A DNA stretch of 64,000 bases from Asticcacaulis sp. AND118 (GCF_020535245.1 NZ_CP084910.1:1526501-1590500), one strand, 5' to 3'. Counted from the stretch's first letter, positions 47,783 through 57,137 are shown. Program-made: numbers and translations. The notes: generated by a model not told the origin, from the sequence alone.

Positions 47783-49795
47783 CTACGATTTCACCATCAC
47801 ATAAGAGCCCGGCGCGTCCATATCCGGCTTGAACTTGCCCTTGGACGGATCGCGGGCGGCGACCATCGGGCCGGACTTATCGTGCAGCCATTGGGCCCAG
47901 TATTCCCACCACGAGCCCTTGTGCTCGACGGCGTCTTTTTGCCAGGCCTCAAGTGTTTCGGGCAAGCCCCTGGCATTACTCAGTTCGTTGATCCAGTGCT
48001 GGTACTTCTGGGCGGCGGGCGGGTTGACGACGCCGGCGATGTGGCCGGAGCCCGCCATGACGAAGGTGACGGGGCCGCCGAACAGACGTGCGGATTTGAA
48101 CACCGAACCGGGCGGGGCGATATGGTCTTCGCGGCCGGACTGTTCGAAGACGGGAATCTTGACGTTTTTCAGGTCTATATCGACGCCGCCGATAGTGAGC
48201 TTGCCCTGAGAGAGGGCGTTCTCGTTATAGAATTTGCGCAGATAGTACATGTGCAGCGCCTTGGGCATCCGCGTCTGGTCGGCATTCCAGCACAGGAGAT
48301 CGAAGGCGGTCAGGTCCTTGCCCATCAGGTAGTTGTTGACGAAGAAGGACCAGACGAGGTCGTTGGCGCGGAGTGAATTGAAGGTGTCGGCCATGGCGGC
48401 GCCGGGCAGGACGCCACCGGCGGCGTCCATCTGACGCTCAAGCTCTTTCAGCCAGCTTTCGTTGGTGAAGAGGAGCAGGTCCCCGGCTTCGGAAAAATCG
48501 TGCTGGGCGGTGAAGAAGGTGGCGGACGAGACGCTGTCGTCGCCCTTGGCCGCCATATGGGCCAGCGCCACGCCCAGAAGCGTGCCGCCGATGCAGTAGC
48601 CGACCGTATTGACCTTGGGCGCGCCGGTCTGTTCGCGGACCAGCGACACGGCCTTGTGGATGCCGCCGAACATATAGTCTTCGAAGGTGACGTCCTTCAG
48701 TTCGGCGCCGGGATTGACCCACGAGACGACGAAGACGGAAAAGCCCTGATCGGTCAGCCACTTGATCAGTGAGTTTTTCGATTGCAGGTCGAGAATATAG
48801 TATTTGTTGATCCACGGCGGGAAGATGAGCAGCGGCGTTTCGCGCACTTCGTCCGTAGTCGGATTAAATTGCAAAAGTTCGAACAGCGGGCCGCGCCATA
48901 CGACCTTGCCCGGCGTCGTGGCGACGTTTTCGCCGACCTTGAAGTGGGCGTAGTCGGCCTGAGAGATTTTCAGCTTGCCGTCGCCGCGCGCCAGATCGTC
49001 GGCGAACTTCTGCATCCCCTTGACGAGGCTTTCGCCGTTCGATGCGATCAGGGTGTCGAGCGCCGCAGGGTTGGACAGCAGGAAGTTGGACGGCGAGAAG
49101 GCGTCGGTAACCAGTTTCGTGAAAAATTCGGCGCGGCGTTTGTGCAACGGATCGACGCCTTCGACTGACGAGACGAGGTTGTTGAGCCAGGTCGAGGACA
49201 GCAGATACGATTTGCGCATCATGTCGAAGACGAGATTCTGCTGCCAGCGCGGGTCGGCGAAACGCTTGTCCCTGGGGCTGGTGTCTTCTTCGGTTTCGAC
49301 GCCCAGCGTGCGGCGGGTCATTTCGGCCCACAACGACATGTAACCGGTCATCAGGTCGGTCTGGGCCTCGATGACCTTTTCCGGGTTCTGGGCCAGCGAA
49401 GTCATGACGCTGGTCATGGCGGGGCCGACCTGAAACGGGTCGCCATTGGTCCCGCCATTGAAGTCGGGTTGTTTGAGGACCGCGGTCGCCAGGGCGGTCT
49501 GGGCGGTGATGGCGGCCTTGGCGAGATTGATCGACAGGTCCTCCATCGCTTTCATCTGCTCGGCATCGAAGGCGCGTTCCGGATCGGGGCCGGCGTGAGC
49601 GTTGTGCTGAGATCGACCGGCCGCGGGTTTTTCCACGGGCGGCGCCGCTTTCGGGGCGGGTTTGGCGGCTGGCTTTTTAGGAGGCGGGGCCTTGACCGGA
49701 GCAGGGGCTTCTGCGGCCACGTCGCGCTTTTTCGGCGGAACGGCCTTGCGGGTTTTCGCCTTGGAAACGGTTTTCTCGGTCGCTTTTTCAGTCAT
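47783..49795 (-). CDS. phaC: Class I poly(3-hydroxyalkanoate) synthase
   Basis: Polymerises hydroxyacyl-CoA into storage polyester at granule surfaces. 670 residues. The lipase-like box is GYCIGG with the nucleophile at Cys401; the other catalytic residues lie in CWNADQTRMP (Asp) and GSGHIAGVVNPP (His). The first 75 residues are a Lys/Ala/Pro-rich extension unlike the core (AAPPVEKPAAG and similar), probably disordered and perhaps granule- or DNA-binding. GGAGGG precedes the ATG. No phaA, phaB or phasin gene is next to it in the window. Confidence 0.95.
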   Translation of the reverse strand: MTEKATEKTVSKAKTRKAVPPKKRDVAAEAPAPVKAPPPKKPAAKPAPKAAPPVEKPAAGRSQHNAHAGPDPERAFDAEQMKAMEDLSINLAKAAITAQTALATAVLKQPDFNGGTNGDPFQVGPAMTSVMTSLAQNPEKVIEAQTDLMTGYMSLWAEMTRRTLGVETEEDTSPRDKRFADPRWQQNLVFDMMRKSYLLSSTWLNNLVSSVEGVDPLHKRRAEFFTKLVTDAFSPSNFLLSNPAALDTLIASNGESLVKGMQKFADDLARGDGKLKISQADYAHFKVGENVATTPGKVVWRGPLFELLQFNPTTDEVRETPLLIFPPWINKYYILDLQSKNSLIKWLTDQGFSVFVVSWVNPGAELKDVTFEDYMFGGIHKAVSLVREQTGAPKVNTVGYCIGGTLLGVALAHMAAKGDDSVSSATFFTAQHDFSEAGDLLLFTNESWLKELERQMDAAGGVLPGAAMADTFNSLRANDLVWSFFVNNYLMGKDLTAFDLLCWNADQTRMPKALHMYYLRKFYNENALSQGKLTIGGVDIDLKNVKIPVFEQSGREDHIAPPGSVFKSARLFGGPVTFVMAGSGHIAGVVNPPAAQKYQHWINELSNARGLPETLEAWQKDAVEHKGSWWEYWAQWLHDKSGPMVAARDPSKGKFKPDMDAPGSYVMVKS

Positions 49796-49987
49796 GGGGC
49801 CCTCCGCGAGTCGCGTCCTCGGTGTTTTTTCTAACCCGCTTCAGGCGGCTTTGCGCCACAATTTTCGCTGTATAATGTGCAACATCGCGTTATGACGTGT
49901 TTTAGGGCTGTTCAGGCCGGACAAAGTTTGCTCTTGATCTGGCCCGGTTTTTCGACCATCGGACGCCTTCGCCTGCGGAGCCTCGCC

Positions 49988-50383
49988 ATGAATAAGCGGT
50001 CAGCGATCAAAACGATCCTCTTGCCCGGTCTTGTACTGGGGGCTTTCGCTGTGCCCGCTTCGGCTCAGGATGTCGGCGCTCCGCGCGTCTATGACGATTT
50101 TCCGAAATGGTCGCAGTTTCCGCCGCCGCCGACCGATGTGCCGACGCCGGCACAGATCAGGCAGCAGGTGGTCGCGCTCAAGGCGACGGCCGTCAATCTT
50201 CAGCGGACCGCCGATGCGCTCCCGTGGGAGTTGAAAGAGCCCGACGCCATGGCCGCGTCGGCCAAGGCGAAGATCGACCCCGTACTGGGCGCACCGGTTG
50301 AGACCGGCGTGGACAACGCCGCCACCGAAACCATGGCCGCGCGTCTGCGCGCGCGGGCTACGCCGCCCCCCGTGGCGAAATAA
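49988..50383 (+). CDS. Exported protein of unknown function, 131 aa
   Basis: Starts MNKRSAIKTILLPGLVLGAF, a signal peptide cleaved after ASAQ or ASA, so the mature product of about 105 residues is periplasmic. It is rich in Pro (FPPPPTDVPTP), Ala and Thr, with a helical middle (QIRQQVVALKATAVNLQRTA) and no cysteines. GGAG 8 nt before ATG 49988. No family recognised. It lies 31 bp upstream of glpX on the same strand and may share its transcript. Confidence 0.75.
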   Translation: MNKRSAIKTILLPGLVLGAFAVPASAQDVGAPRVYDDFPKWSQFPPPPTDVPTPAQIRQQVVALKATAVNLQRTADALPWELKEPDAMAASAKAKIDPVLGAPVETGVDNAATETMAARLRARATPPPVAK

Positions 50384-50414
50384 ATCAAAAATACAAGACG
50401 ACAGGGAATTGAGT

Positions 50415-51398
50415 ATGTCTCAGACGGGTTTCGCCCAAGCGGGTTTCGACCTTGGCCTTGAAATCGTTCGCGTAGCCGAAGAGGCCGCGATCGCGGCGCA
50501 CGGCTGGATCGGCAAGGGCGACGAGAAGGCGGCGGATCAGGCGGCGGTGGACGCCATGCGCTCGGCGCTGAACGCCATCGAGATGGACGGCCGCATCGTC
50601 ATCGGCGAAGGCGAGCGCGACGAGGCCCCGATGCTGTTCATCGGCGAGACGGTAGGCACGGGTAAGGGCCCGGCTATCGATATCGCGCTCGATCCGCTGG
50701 AAGGCACGACGCTCGCCGCCAAGGCGATGAACAATGCCCTGACCGTGGTGGCCTTTGCGCCGCGCGGCGGTCTGCTGCACGCGCCGGACACCTATATGGA
50801 CAAGATCGCCATCGGGCCGGGTTACCCCGAAGGCGTGGTCGATCTCGACGCCAGCCCGGAAGAGAATGTGAAGGTCTTGGCCGCCGCCAAGGGCGTGGAC
50901 GTGTCGGAAATCGTCGCCTGCGTGCTGGATCGTCCGCGTCACGACCGCATCATCGCCTCGCTGCGCAAGGCCGGGGCGCGCGTGTATCTGATCACCGATG
51001 GCGATGTCGCGGGCGTCTTTCATACGGCGCAACCCGAAACCGGCATCGACATCTATCTGGGATCGGGCGGCGCGCCCGAAGGCGTGCTGGCGGCGGCGGC
51101 GCTGAAATGCGTCGGCGGACAGTTCCAGGGCCGGCTGGTCTTCCGTAACGACGATGAGCGCCAGCGCGCCCAGCGTCTGGGCATTACCGATTTCGACCGT
51201 AAATACAGCCTGAACGAACTGGTGTCGTCGGATGTCGTCTTCGTCGCCACCGGCGTCACGCCCGGCGCGCTGCTGGACGGGGTGCACAAGGAGATGACGC
51301 CGAGCGGTGACGTCTTCATCAGCACCGAAAGTCTGGTGATGATTTCGCGGACTCAGACTATCCGTAAACTCTATATGCGTCGTCCCCTCAATCCGTGA
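50415..51398 (+). CDS. glpX: Fructose-1,6-bisphosphatase class II
   Basis: Gluconeogenic enzyme making fructose-6-phosphate. 327 residues. Li-sensitive phosphatase motifs: IVIGEGERDEAPML and DIALDPLEGTTLAAKAMNNA, with the metal-binding acidic residues. Start ATG 50415, GGGA upstream. Followed after 6 bp by recJ, an order I recall from other Caulobacterales. Confidence 0.96.
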   Translation: MSQTGFAQAGFDLGLEIVRVAEEAAIAAHGWIGKGDEKAADQAAVDAMRSALNAIEMDGRIVIGEGERDEAPMLFIGETVGTGKGPAIDIALDPLEGTTLAAKAMNNALTVVAFAPRGGLLHAPDTYMDKIAIGPGYPEGVVDLDASPEENVKVLAAAKGVDVSEIVACVLDRPRHDRIIASLRKAGARVYLITDGDVAGVFHTAQPETGIDIYLGSGGAPEGVLAAAALKCVGGQFQGRLVFRNDDERQRAQRLGITDFDRKYSLNELVSSDVVFVATGVTPGALLDGVHKEMTPSGDVFISTESLVMISRTQTIRKLYMRRPLNP

Positions 51399-51404
51399 TG
51401 TCCA

Positions 51405-53282
51405 ATGCCCGATGATCCCCGCCACGACCCGACCGATCTGACGCCCTTTCTGGGGGTAGACAGCTCGGTCACAGGACGGTTGTGGGTGGATCGGCGCGAC
51501 AGCCAGCGCGTCGGCCATCACGAACTGCGCCAGATCAGTCAGCAGATCGCGCTCAAGGGCCTGATGGAGGAGGCCTTTGTCGAGCCGGTGGCGCGGTCTA
51601 TCGCCGGACGTGGCGTGACGGCGGCGGGGCTGGAGGATTATCTGCGTCCAACGCTCAAGGCCCTGTTCCCAGATCCGGACGGCTTTATGGACATGCCGCA
51701 GGCGGTGACGGCCATTCTCGACGCGCTTCAGGCCAAACAGAAGATCTATGTCTTCGCCGATTACGACGTGGACGGAGCCACATCGGCAGCGCAACTGGTG
51801 CGTTGGTTCCGCCACATGGGCCACGAACTGAGCGTCTATGTGCCCGACCGGATGCTGGAAGGCTATGGACCGTCGGAAAAGGCTTTCGACCGCCTCAAGG
51901 CCGAGGGGGCGGATCTGGTCATCACCGTCGATTGCGGGGCCTCGGCCCACCGGGCGCTGGACTATGCCGCGCGCATCGGCCTCGAAGTGGTGGTGATCGA
52001 TCACCACATCATGCGCGAAGACCCGCCGAAATGCCGCGCGGTCGTCAATCCCAACCGTCCGGGCTGCACCTCGGCCCAGGGCAATCTGGCGGCCGCGGGT
52101 GTGGTGTTCGTGGTGCTGGCGGCGCTCAACCGCGAGGCCGAAAAGCGCGGTCTTTTCGCCGATCGTCCGCGGCCCGACCTGACCAAATGGCTCGATCTGG
52201 CCGCACTGGGCGCCATCTGCGATGTGACGGCGCTCAGCGGCTTCAACCGCGCGCTGGCGGCGCAGGGTCTCAAGGTCATGTCGCGGCTGGAAAATCCCGG
52301 CATCCGGGCCCTGATGCAGGTCGCCGGCGGCGAGCCCAAGGACGCGGCCAGGGCCCAGAATACTTTAATGGGGGTGTTCCATTCGGGTTTCGTGCTGGGG
52401 CCGCGTATCAATGCCGGCGGACGTATCGGCCGCGCCGATCTGGGCGTGCGGCTGTTGTCCACCGACGATGCGGACGAAGCGGCGGCGCTGGCGCAGGAAC
52501 TGGACGACCTCAACAAGACGCGGCGCGATGTCGAGGCCGCCGTACAGGAGCAGGCGCTGGCCATTGCTGATGCCAGGGGGCTGGTCACCGCCGACGACCA
52601 CGTCATTATCGTCGCCCACGAAGACTGGCACCCCGGCGTTATCGGCATAGTGGCGGGGCGTCTGCGCGAACGCTGGCACAAGCCGGTCATCGTCATCGGT
52701 ATCGATCCGGTGACGGGCATCGGCAAGGGGTCGGGCCGTTCGCAGGCCGGGATCAATCTGGGGCAGGGGGTCACGGCGGCCTTCGAGAGCGGTTTGCTTC
52801 TGTCGGGCGGCGGGCACGCCATGGCCGCGGGGCTGAGCATCGATGCCGGGCGTATCGACGAACTGCGCGCCTTCCTCAATGCTCACGTCGCCAATTCCAC
52901 CGTAGAGGCCGACCGCAAGGACCGTCTGGAAATTGACGCGGCCCTGAGTGCGGCCACCTGCACGCGGGCCCTGCTCGACCGTTTCGAGATTATGGCGCCG
53001 TTCGGACAGGGCAATCCCGAGCCGATGTTCGTCCTGCCCGGGATGCGGGTCGGCTACGCCTCCGCGCTTAAAGGCGGGCATGTGCGCTGCGACCTGATCG
53101 ATGAAAGCGGCAAGCGGCTCAAGGCCATCGCCTGGCGCGCGCAGGATACCGCCGTGGGGGCGGCGCTGCTCAATCCGGCCGGCGCGATTCATGTGGCGGG
53201 CCGTCTGAAACCCGATGACTATATGGGCCGCAACGGCGTGCAGTTCGAAATCGAGGATATCGCGCACATATTCACAAGTTGA
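51405..53282 (+). CDS. recJ: Single-stranded-DNA exonuclease RecJ
   Basis: 5'-3' ssDNA exonuclease for recombination and mismatch repair. 625 residues. DHH-family motifs in order: FADYDVDGATSAAQL, ITVDCGASAH, VIDHHIMRED; then the DHHA1 GGGHAMAAG motif and a C-terminal OB domain. Close coupling to glpX (6 bp). Confidence 0.95.
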   Translation: MPDDPRHDPTDLTPFLGVDSSVTGRLWVDRRDSQRVGHHELRQISQQIALKGLMEEAFVEPVARSIAGRGVTAAGLEDYLRPTLKALFPDPDGFMDMPQAVTAILDALQAKQKIYVFADYDVDGATSAAQLVRWFRHMGHELSVYVPDRMLEGYGPSEKAFDRLKAEGADLVITVDCGASAHRALDYAARIGLEVVVIDHHIMREDPPKCRAVVNPNRPGCTSAQGNLAAAGVVFVVLAALNREAEKRGLFADRPRPDLTKWLDLAALGAICDVTALSGFNRALAAQGLKVMSRLENPGIRALMQVAGGEPKDAARAQNTLMGVFHSGFVLGPRINAGGRIGRADLGVRLLSTDDADEAAALAQELDDLNKTRRDVEAAVQEQALAIADARGLVTADDHVIIVAHEDWHPGVIGIVAGRLRERWHKPVIVIGIDPVTGIGKGSGRSQAGINLGQGVTAAFESGLLLSGGGHAMAAGLSIDAGRIDELRAFLNAHVANSTVEADRKDRLEIDAALSAATCTRALLDRFEIMAPFGQGNPEPMFVLPGMRVGYASALKGGHVRCDLIDESGKRLKAIAWRAQDTAVGAALLNPAGAIHVAGRLKPDDYMGRNGVQFEIEDIAHIFTS

Positions 53283-53305
53283 CGCGATATTGCCGAAAAT
53301 AGCGC

Positions 53306-53334
53306 TTGCAACGAACAATCCGTGACGCTATCAA
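53306..53334 (+). promoter_or_regulatory. Promoter of the tRNA-Glu pair
   Basis: TTGCAA, 17-nt spacer, TATCAA (within GCTATCAA, close to the Caulobacter -10 form), predicted start near 53341, ten bases before the first tRNA. Confidence 0.5.
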
Positions 53335-53350
53335 GCGCACCTCTTGACGC

Positions 53351-53425
53351 GGTCCCTTCGTCTATCGGTTAGGACGTCAGGTTTTCAACCTGAAAAGAGG
53401 GGTTCGACTCCCCTAGGGACTGCCA
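53351..53425 (+). tRNA. tRNA-Glu (TTC), copy 1
   Basis: 75 nt with encoded CCA. Acceptor GGTCCCT / AGGGACT (first pair G-T), anticodon arm CAGG-TTTTCAA-CCTG with anticodon TTC, T loop TTCGACT. 26 bp separate it from an identical second copy. Confidence 0.97.
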
Positions 53426-53451
53426 GTCAGGACTATATGCGACGCACATGC

Positions 53452-53526
53452 GGTCCCTTCGTCTATCGGTTAGGACGTCAGGTTTTCAACCTGAAAAGAG
53501 GGGTTCGACTCCCCTAGGGACTGCCA
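53452..53526 (+). tRNA. tRNA-Glu (TTC), copy 2
   Basis: Identical in all 75 positions to the copy at 53351, exactly 101 bp downstream; probably processed from the same transcript. Confidence 0.97.
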
Positions 53527-53659
53527 CCGTCGTTCGCGAATTTTTCCCCGGAAACGTGTATTACATAGCGCCTGACCCCAGGCCGGGTTACTGTGTCAAT
53601 TCGGCAATATGCAGCCACACGCTGCGCGAGAAGAAGAAAATACCACTTTTTTACTCGCA

Positions 53660-53722
53660 ATAAGCGATTTTTTCGCTTATCCTCTCAAAAAAGAGAGGGG
53701 CAGTGGCGCATTGGCGCTGCCC
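53660..53722 (+). promoter_or_regulatory. Three tandem hairpins between tRNA-Glu and the cold-shock gene
   Basis: ATAAGCGA / TCGCTTAT (53660-53680), CCTCTC / GAGAGG (53681-53698) and GGGCAG / CTGCCC (53698-53722) follow one another without gaps, ending 65 bp before the cold-shock gene. They could end the tRNA transcript or form a structured leader. A TATAGT box lies near 53742. Confidence 0.4.
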
Positions 53723-53787
53723 ATTTAAAAATATCCATGTTATAGTTGCGCTCGCATGGTAGTTTGTTTGTGGGCTTGGTGAGGAAT

Positions 53788-54348
53788 ATGAGTTTGTACG
53801 ATTACGGAAAGAATAGCGAGGCGGAAGACGTTAAGGCCATTTCCGGTCGTGTGAAATGGTTCGATGCCGGCAAAGGTTACGGCTTCATCGTTCCGCAATC
53901 CCCCGATTTGACCAGCATGCGCGATGTCCTGCTGCACGTATCCGCTTTGCGCGACATGGGGCGTGACATGGCCCACGAAGGTGCAGCGATCGAATGCAAG
54001 ATTGCCAAACGCGCCAAGGGCTGGCAGGTGATTCAGATCGACGCCCTCGAAGAAACCGGCACCGGCCCTGTGCGTGAGGCGCGCGACCCGTCGTCGGTGC
54101 GTTCGACCCATAATGTCCAGGCGACGATTGGCGATCTGGAAGCGGCGACCATCAAGTGGTTCAACCGTACCAAGGGTTACGGCTTTGTCGTACGCGGCAA
54201 CGATCCGACCGACATCTTCATCCATATCGAAACCCTGCGCCGTTTCGGTCTCGAAGACGTTCAGCAGGGCGACACCCTGATGGTCCGCTTCGGCGAAGGC
54301 CCCAAGGGTCTGGTGGTGACCGAAGTTCAGCCCAAGGCTCTGGTCTGA
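53788..54348 (+). CDS. Protein with two cold-shock domains (CspC/CspD type)
   Basis: RNA/ssDNA-binding protein of 186 residues. First domain about 20-95: [17 protein letters not shown] with a later LLHVSAL; second about 118-183: [16 protein letters not shown] and [11 protein letters not shown]. Both keep the aromatic RNP1-like strand KGYGF; the RNP2 parallel is weaker in the first domain. Caulobacter crescentus has two such double-domain proteins, CspC and CspD, tied to stationary phase rather than cold. GAGG about 5 nt before ATG 53788. Confidence 0.93.
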   Translation: MSLYDYGKNSEAEDVKAISGRVKWFDAGKGYGFIVPQSPDLTSMRDVLLHVSALRDMGRDMAHEGAAIECKIAKRAKGWQVIQIDALEETGTGPVREARDPSSVRSTHNVQATIGDLEAATIKWFNRTKGYGFVVRGNDPTDIFIHIETLRRFGLEDVQQGDTLMVRFGEGPKGLVVTEVQPKALV

Positions 54349-54398
54349 TACGGTTGAAGAATGGCCTTGAAACGGCCATTGGATCCGACGAATTTCCG

Positions 54399-54424
54399 AC
54401 GGAGGTGAGGTTTCTCACCTCCGT
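54399..54424 (+). terminator. Terminator of the double cold-shock gene
   Basis: An 11-bp perfect stem ACGGAGGTGAG / CTCACCTCCGT, 4-nt loop, then TTTCTTT. A weaker hairpin ATGGCC / GGCCAT precedes it at 54361-54379. Confidence 0.93.
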
Positions 54425-54446
54425 TTTCTTTGCACGGGAGAGTCCG

Positions 54447-55280
54447 GTGAGGGCTGTGTTCAGGGCCGTTGGGTTTTCACTGTGTCTGGCTCTTGCGCCT
54501 TTTGCAACCGTGTACGCGCAGGTGGCGGCGAAGGCAGCCACTCCGGCGGAAACGGTCGCGCGGTACGGCTATCGGGTGGTCAAGGTACACCCGCACGATC
54601 CTGACGCCTTCACGCAGGGCCTGTTCATGCTGAACGGGCGTCTGTTCGAGAGCACGGGCATGGCCGGGGCGTCGTCGATCCGCGAGGTCGATCTGGAGAC
54701 CGGCAAGGTTAAACGCCAACGCGATATCGAGCGCCCCTATTTTGCCGAGGGCGTGGCGCCGTGGGGCAACAGCATCGTCGGTTTGACCTGGACGCATGGC
54801 AAGGCCTTCGTCTGGGATCGCGAAAGTTTCGCGGCGAAGGGGGAATATACCTATACGGGGGAAGGCTGGGGCCTGACCGGTGACGGCAAGCAATTGATCC
54901 TCAGCGATGGCACCGACCGCCTGCGCTTTCTCGATCCGCAGACCTTCAAGGTCACGCGCGAAGTGCCGGTGACCCTGCGCGGCGAGCCGATCGAAATGCT
55001 CAATGAACTGGAATATGTACAGGGGCAGGTCTACGCCAATGTCTGGCAGACGGACTATATCGTACGTATCGATCCCGGGGACGGGCGCATCAACGGTATT
55101 ATAGACCTGAGCGGACTGATGTCGCACGGGCCGGCCATCACGAAGCGCATCGATGTGCTCAATGGCATCGCCTTTGATCCGGTGTCTAAACACCTGCTGG
55201 TGACGGGCAAGTACTGGCCGGCCCTGTTCGAGATCGAACTGATCGACAAGGCGACCGGCGCACCCTATGTTTTCCGGTAA
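54447..55280 (+). CDS. Exported glutaminyl-peptide cyclotransferase
   Basis: Forms N-terminal pyroglutamate on peptides; this bacterial/plant type is a five-bladed beta-propeller (PF05096). 277 residues from GTG 54447, with GGGAG 8 nt upstream; starting there gives a good signal peptide (SLCLALAPFATVYAQ). Family segments: DAFTQGLFMLNGRLFESTGMAG, EGVAPWGNSIVGLTW, EGWGLTGDGKQLILSDG and LNELEYVQGQVYANVW. Operon with the DUF192 gene downstream. Confidence 0.9.
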   Translation: MRAVFRAVGFSLCLALAPFATVYAQVAAKAATPAETVARYGYRVVKVHPHDPDAFTQGLFMLNGRLFESTGMAGASSIREVDLETGKVKRQRDIERPYFAEGVAPWGNSIVGLTWTHGKAFVWDRESFAAKGEYTYTGEGWGLTGDGKQLILSDGTDRLRFLDPQTFKVTREVPVTLRGEPIEMLNELEYVQGQVYANVWQTDYIVRIDPGDGRINGIIDLSGLMSHGPAITKRIDVLNGIAFDPVSKHLLVTGKYWPALFEIELIDKATGAPYVFR

Positions 55281-55284
55281 AACC

Positions 55285-55755
55285 ATGACCAAGCTATTGA
55301 AAATGCTGCCGTTCGCGCTGCTTTTAGCGGCCTGCCAGCCGGGAGCGCCGGCAAAGAGCGCTCTGGAGCCGCTTCAGGTGGTGTCGTCGGCCGGAACCCA
55401 TGCGTTTCAGGTCGAAATCGCCGACGACGATCAGGAACGCGAGGTGGGCCTGATGAACCGCGACACGCTTGCCGAAGGGCAGGGGATGCTGTTCCTGTTC
55501 CCCGATGCGCGCGAGCGGGCCTTCTGGATGAAGAATACGCATATACCGCTTGATATTATTTATATTTCGAAGTCGGGTGAGGTGATTTCGATTCAGAAGA
55601 ATACCCTGCCGATGAACGAAACGCCGCTGCATTCGTTCGGCCCGGCGGTGGCGGTTCTGGAAATCAATGGCGGTCAGGCGGATGTGCTGGGCATCAAACA
55701 GGGCGACCGCATCACCCATCGCTTTTTCGAGGGCAAGGGGCCGATGCCGCAATAA
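55285..55755 (+). CDS. DUF192 lipoprotein
   Basis: 156 residues from ATG 55285; the N-terminus MTKLLKMLPFALLLAAC is a lipoprotein signal with the lipobox cysteine. The DUF192 core is clear: REVGLMNRDTLAEGQGMLFLFP, FWMKNTHIPLDIIYI and a closing VLGIKQGDRI. Function of the family is not established. An in-frame ATG at 55267, inside the previous gene, would add six residues. Overlap or near-contact with the cyclotransferase gene suggests one transcript. Confidence 0.9.
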   Translation: MTKLLKMLPFALLLAACQPGAPAKSALEPLQVVSSAGTHAFQVEIADDDQEREVGLMNRDTLAEGQGMLFLFPDARERAFWMKNTHIPLDIIYISKSGEVISIQKNTLPMNETPLHSFGPAVAVLEINGGQADVLGIKQGDRITHRFFEGKGPMPQ

Positions 55756-55844
55756 TTCAGCATGTCCTGTGGGCTTCGATGAAAACGGCTTGCGGAAGCG
55801 CTGACGAAGTGGCATGAAGCGCGCCTTGCCTGCGGGCAGGGTGT

Positions 55845-55968
<124 letters not shown>

Positions 55969-56172
55969 GTTCAGAGCAAGGTTCCAACCGAAAAGAGGTT
56001 CGACGGCCAGCGATGATCTTTTTGCCATAGGCATAATGATCACGCGCAGACGCGATGAAGCGAAGCGAAATCAATCCTCTCGCCTGACGCGGACGAGTCA
56101 CCCCATTTCCTATTTGTAAGATGCGTCCGACCTCACTCCGCGCTATTCTCCCCAATAACCGGGGAAATTGCC

Positions 56173-56691
56173 ATGAAAACCCATCTCATCACTGCCGCTC
56201 TATGTCTGCTAGCCGCGCCGGCGCATGCCGATATCGTCGAAGCCTTGCCGCACGGTTTCGAGGTCAAGCACGAACTCGCCATCAATGCCCCGGCCCAAAC
56301 CGTCTACGACGCCCTGATCCGCCCGCAAGCGTGGTGGAGTCCCTCGCATACCAGGTCAGGGAGCGCCGCCAACCTGTCGCTGGAGGCGCGGGCGGGCGGC
56401 TGCTACTGTGAGGCCCTGCCCAAGGGCGGCATGATCGAGCATATGCGCGTCGTGTCGGTTCAGCCGGGTGAAGGCTTGCGGCTGTTTGGTGGTCTAGGGC
56501 CGTTGCAGTTTAGCGGCGCTTCGGGCTTTTGGAACCTCACGTTAAAGGAAAAGGATGGGGTGACGACCCTGACCGCCACCTATGATGTCGGCGGCTACGC
56601 CAAAGGCGGGTTGGATAAGTGGGCCGGTCCCGTAGACCGGGTTCTGAGTGAGCAATACGGTCGCCTAAAAGTCTTGGCGGAAGCAAAATGA
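56173..56691 (+). CDS. Exported SRPBCC (START-like) domain protein
   Basis: 172 residues: signal peptide ending AHA (about residue 19), then a START/Bet v1-like fold with INAPAQTVYDALIRPQAWWSP at the start and FWNLTLKEKDGVTTLTATYDVGGYA in the middle, typical of the AHSA1/polyketide-cyclase group. Such proteins bind hydrophobic ligands; a periplasmic one is less common. GGGG upstream of the ATG. Overlaps the next gene by ATGA. Confidence 0.85.
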   Translation: MKTHLITAALCLLAAPAHADIVEALPHGFEVKHELAINAPAQTVYDALIRPQAWWSPSHTRSGSAANLSLEARAGGCYCEALPKGGMIEHMRVVSVQPGEGLRLFGGLGPLQFSGASGFWNLTLKEKDGVTTLTATYDVGGYAKGGLDKWAGPVDRVLSEQYGRLKVLAEAK

Positions 56692-57071
56692 AGCCGGACC
56701 GGGGAATATTGCTGACACTGTCCATCATCTCGACATTGACCGGCTGCACCCCCCTGCGCGGACCCCTGACCGGGCCGGAATGGGTCGTCTGGGGCTGTGG
56801 CGTCGCGGGGTTTGTTGTCTTCCTGCTGGGCGTCCCCGGCGTGGTGAAAGGCGGGTTTCTGCGCCTTCTGCTGCACGTCCTGATCACCGCCATGCTGGTG
56901 ACGGCCGCGGGCTGGATGGTCATGCAGGCCCCCAAGGCAGTCGAAGCGCGCGCGGTCATCTGCGGGCTCGGATTGGGGTTGCTTATCGTATGGACGATCT
57001 GGGCTGCCAGCGGCTTTGACGTCGGCAAGCCTCCGCCGGATCCGGATGACGATAATTTTCTCAAGCTGTGA
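56688..57071 (+). CDS. Membrane protein of unknown function, 127 aa
   Basis: Three to four predicted helices (about 7-20, 30-50, 57-78, 88-108) and an acidic, Pro-rich tail PPPDPDDDNF. The start overlaps the SRPBCC stop, so the pair is translated together. No family recognised. A cysteine in TGCTP resembles a lipobox but lies after a short weak signal, so I do not call it a lipoprotein. Confidence 0.75.
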   Translation: MKPDRGILLTLSIISTLTGCTPLRGPLTGPEWVVWGCGVAGFVVFLLGVPGVVKGGFLRLLLHVLITAMLVTAAGWMVMQAPKAVEARAVICGLGLGLLIVWTIWAASGFDVGKPPPDPDDDNFLKL

Positions 57072-57093
57072 AGATTCGCGCGTTAGAGTGGTC

Positions 57094-57137
57094 GCGCAAT
57101 TCTTCCGTAAAGTGGTGCCCACTTTATCGGATTGCGC
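57094..57137. repeat. REP-like palindrome touching a stop codon
   Basis: GCGCAAT....CCG-TAAAGTGG-TGC-CCACTTTA-T-CGG-ATTGCGC: outer 7-bp and inner 8-bp stems. The layout matches the alphaproteobacterial REP type with a CCGAAAAGTG...TTTTCGG core, also seen at 63237. Its last base abuts the stop codon of the DUF2842 gene. Confidence 0.7.

Noticed and set aside
56074-56086. AATCCTCTCGCC, a 12-bp match to the 3' part of tRNA-Pro, about 160 bp downstream
   Set aside because: Could suggest an attachment-site remnant, but there is no integrase or cargo, and 12 bp with a nearby origin is weak.
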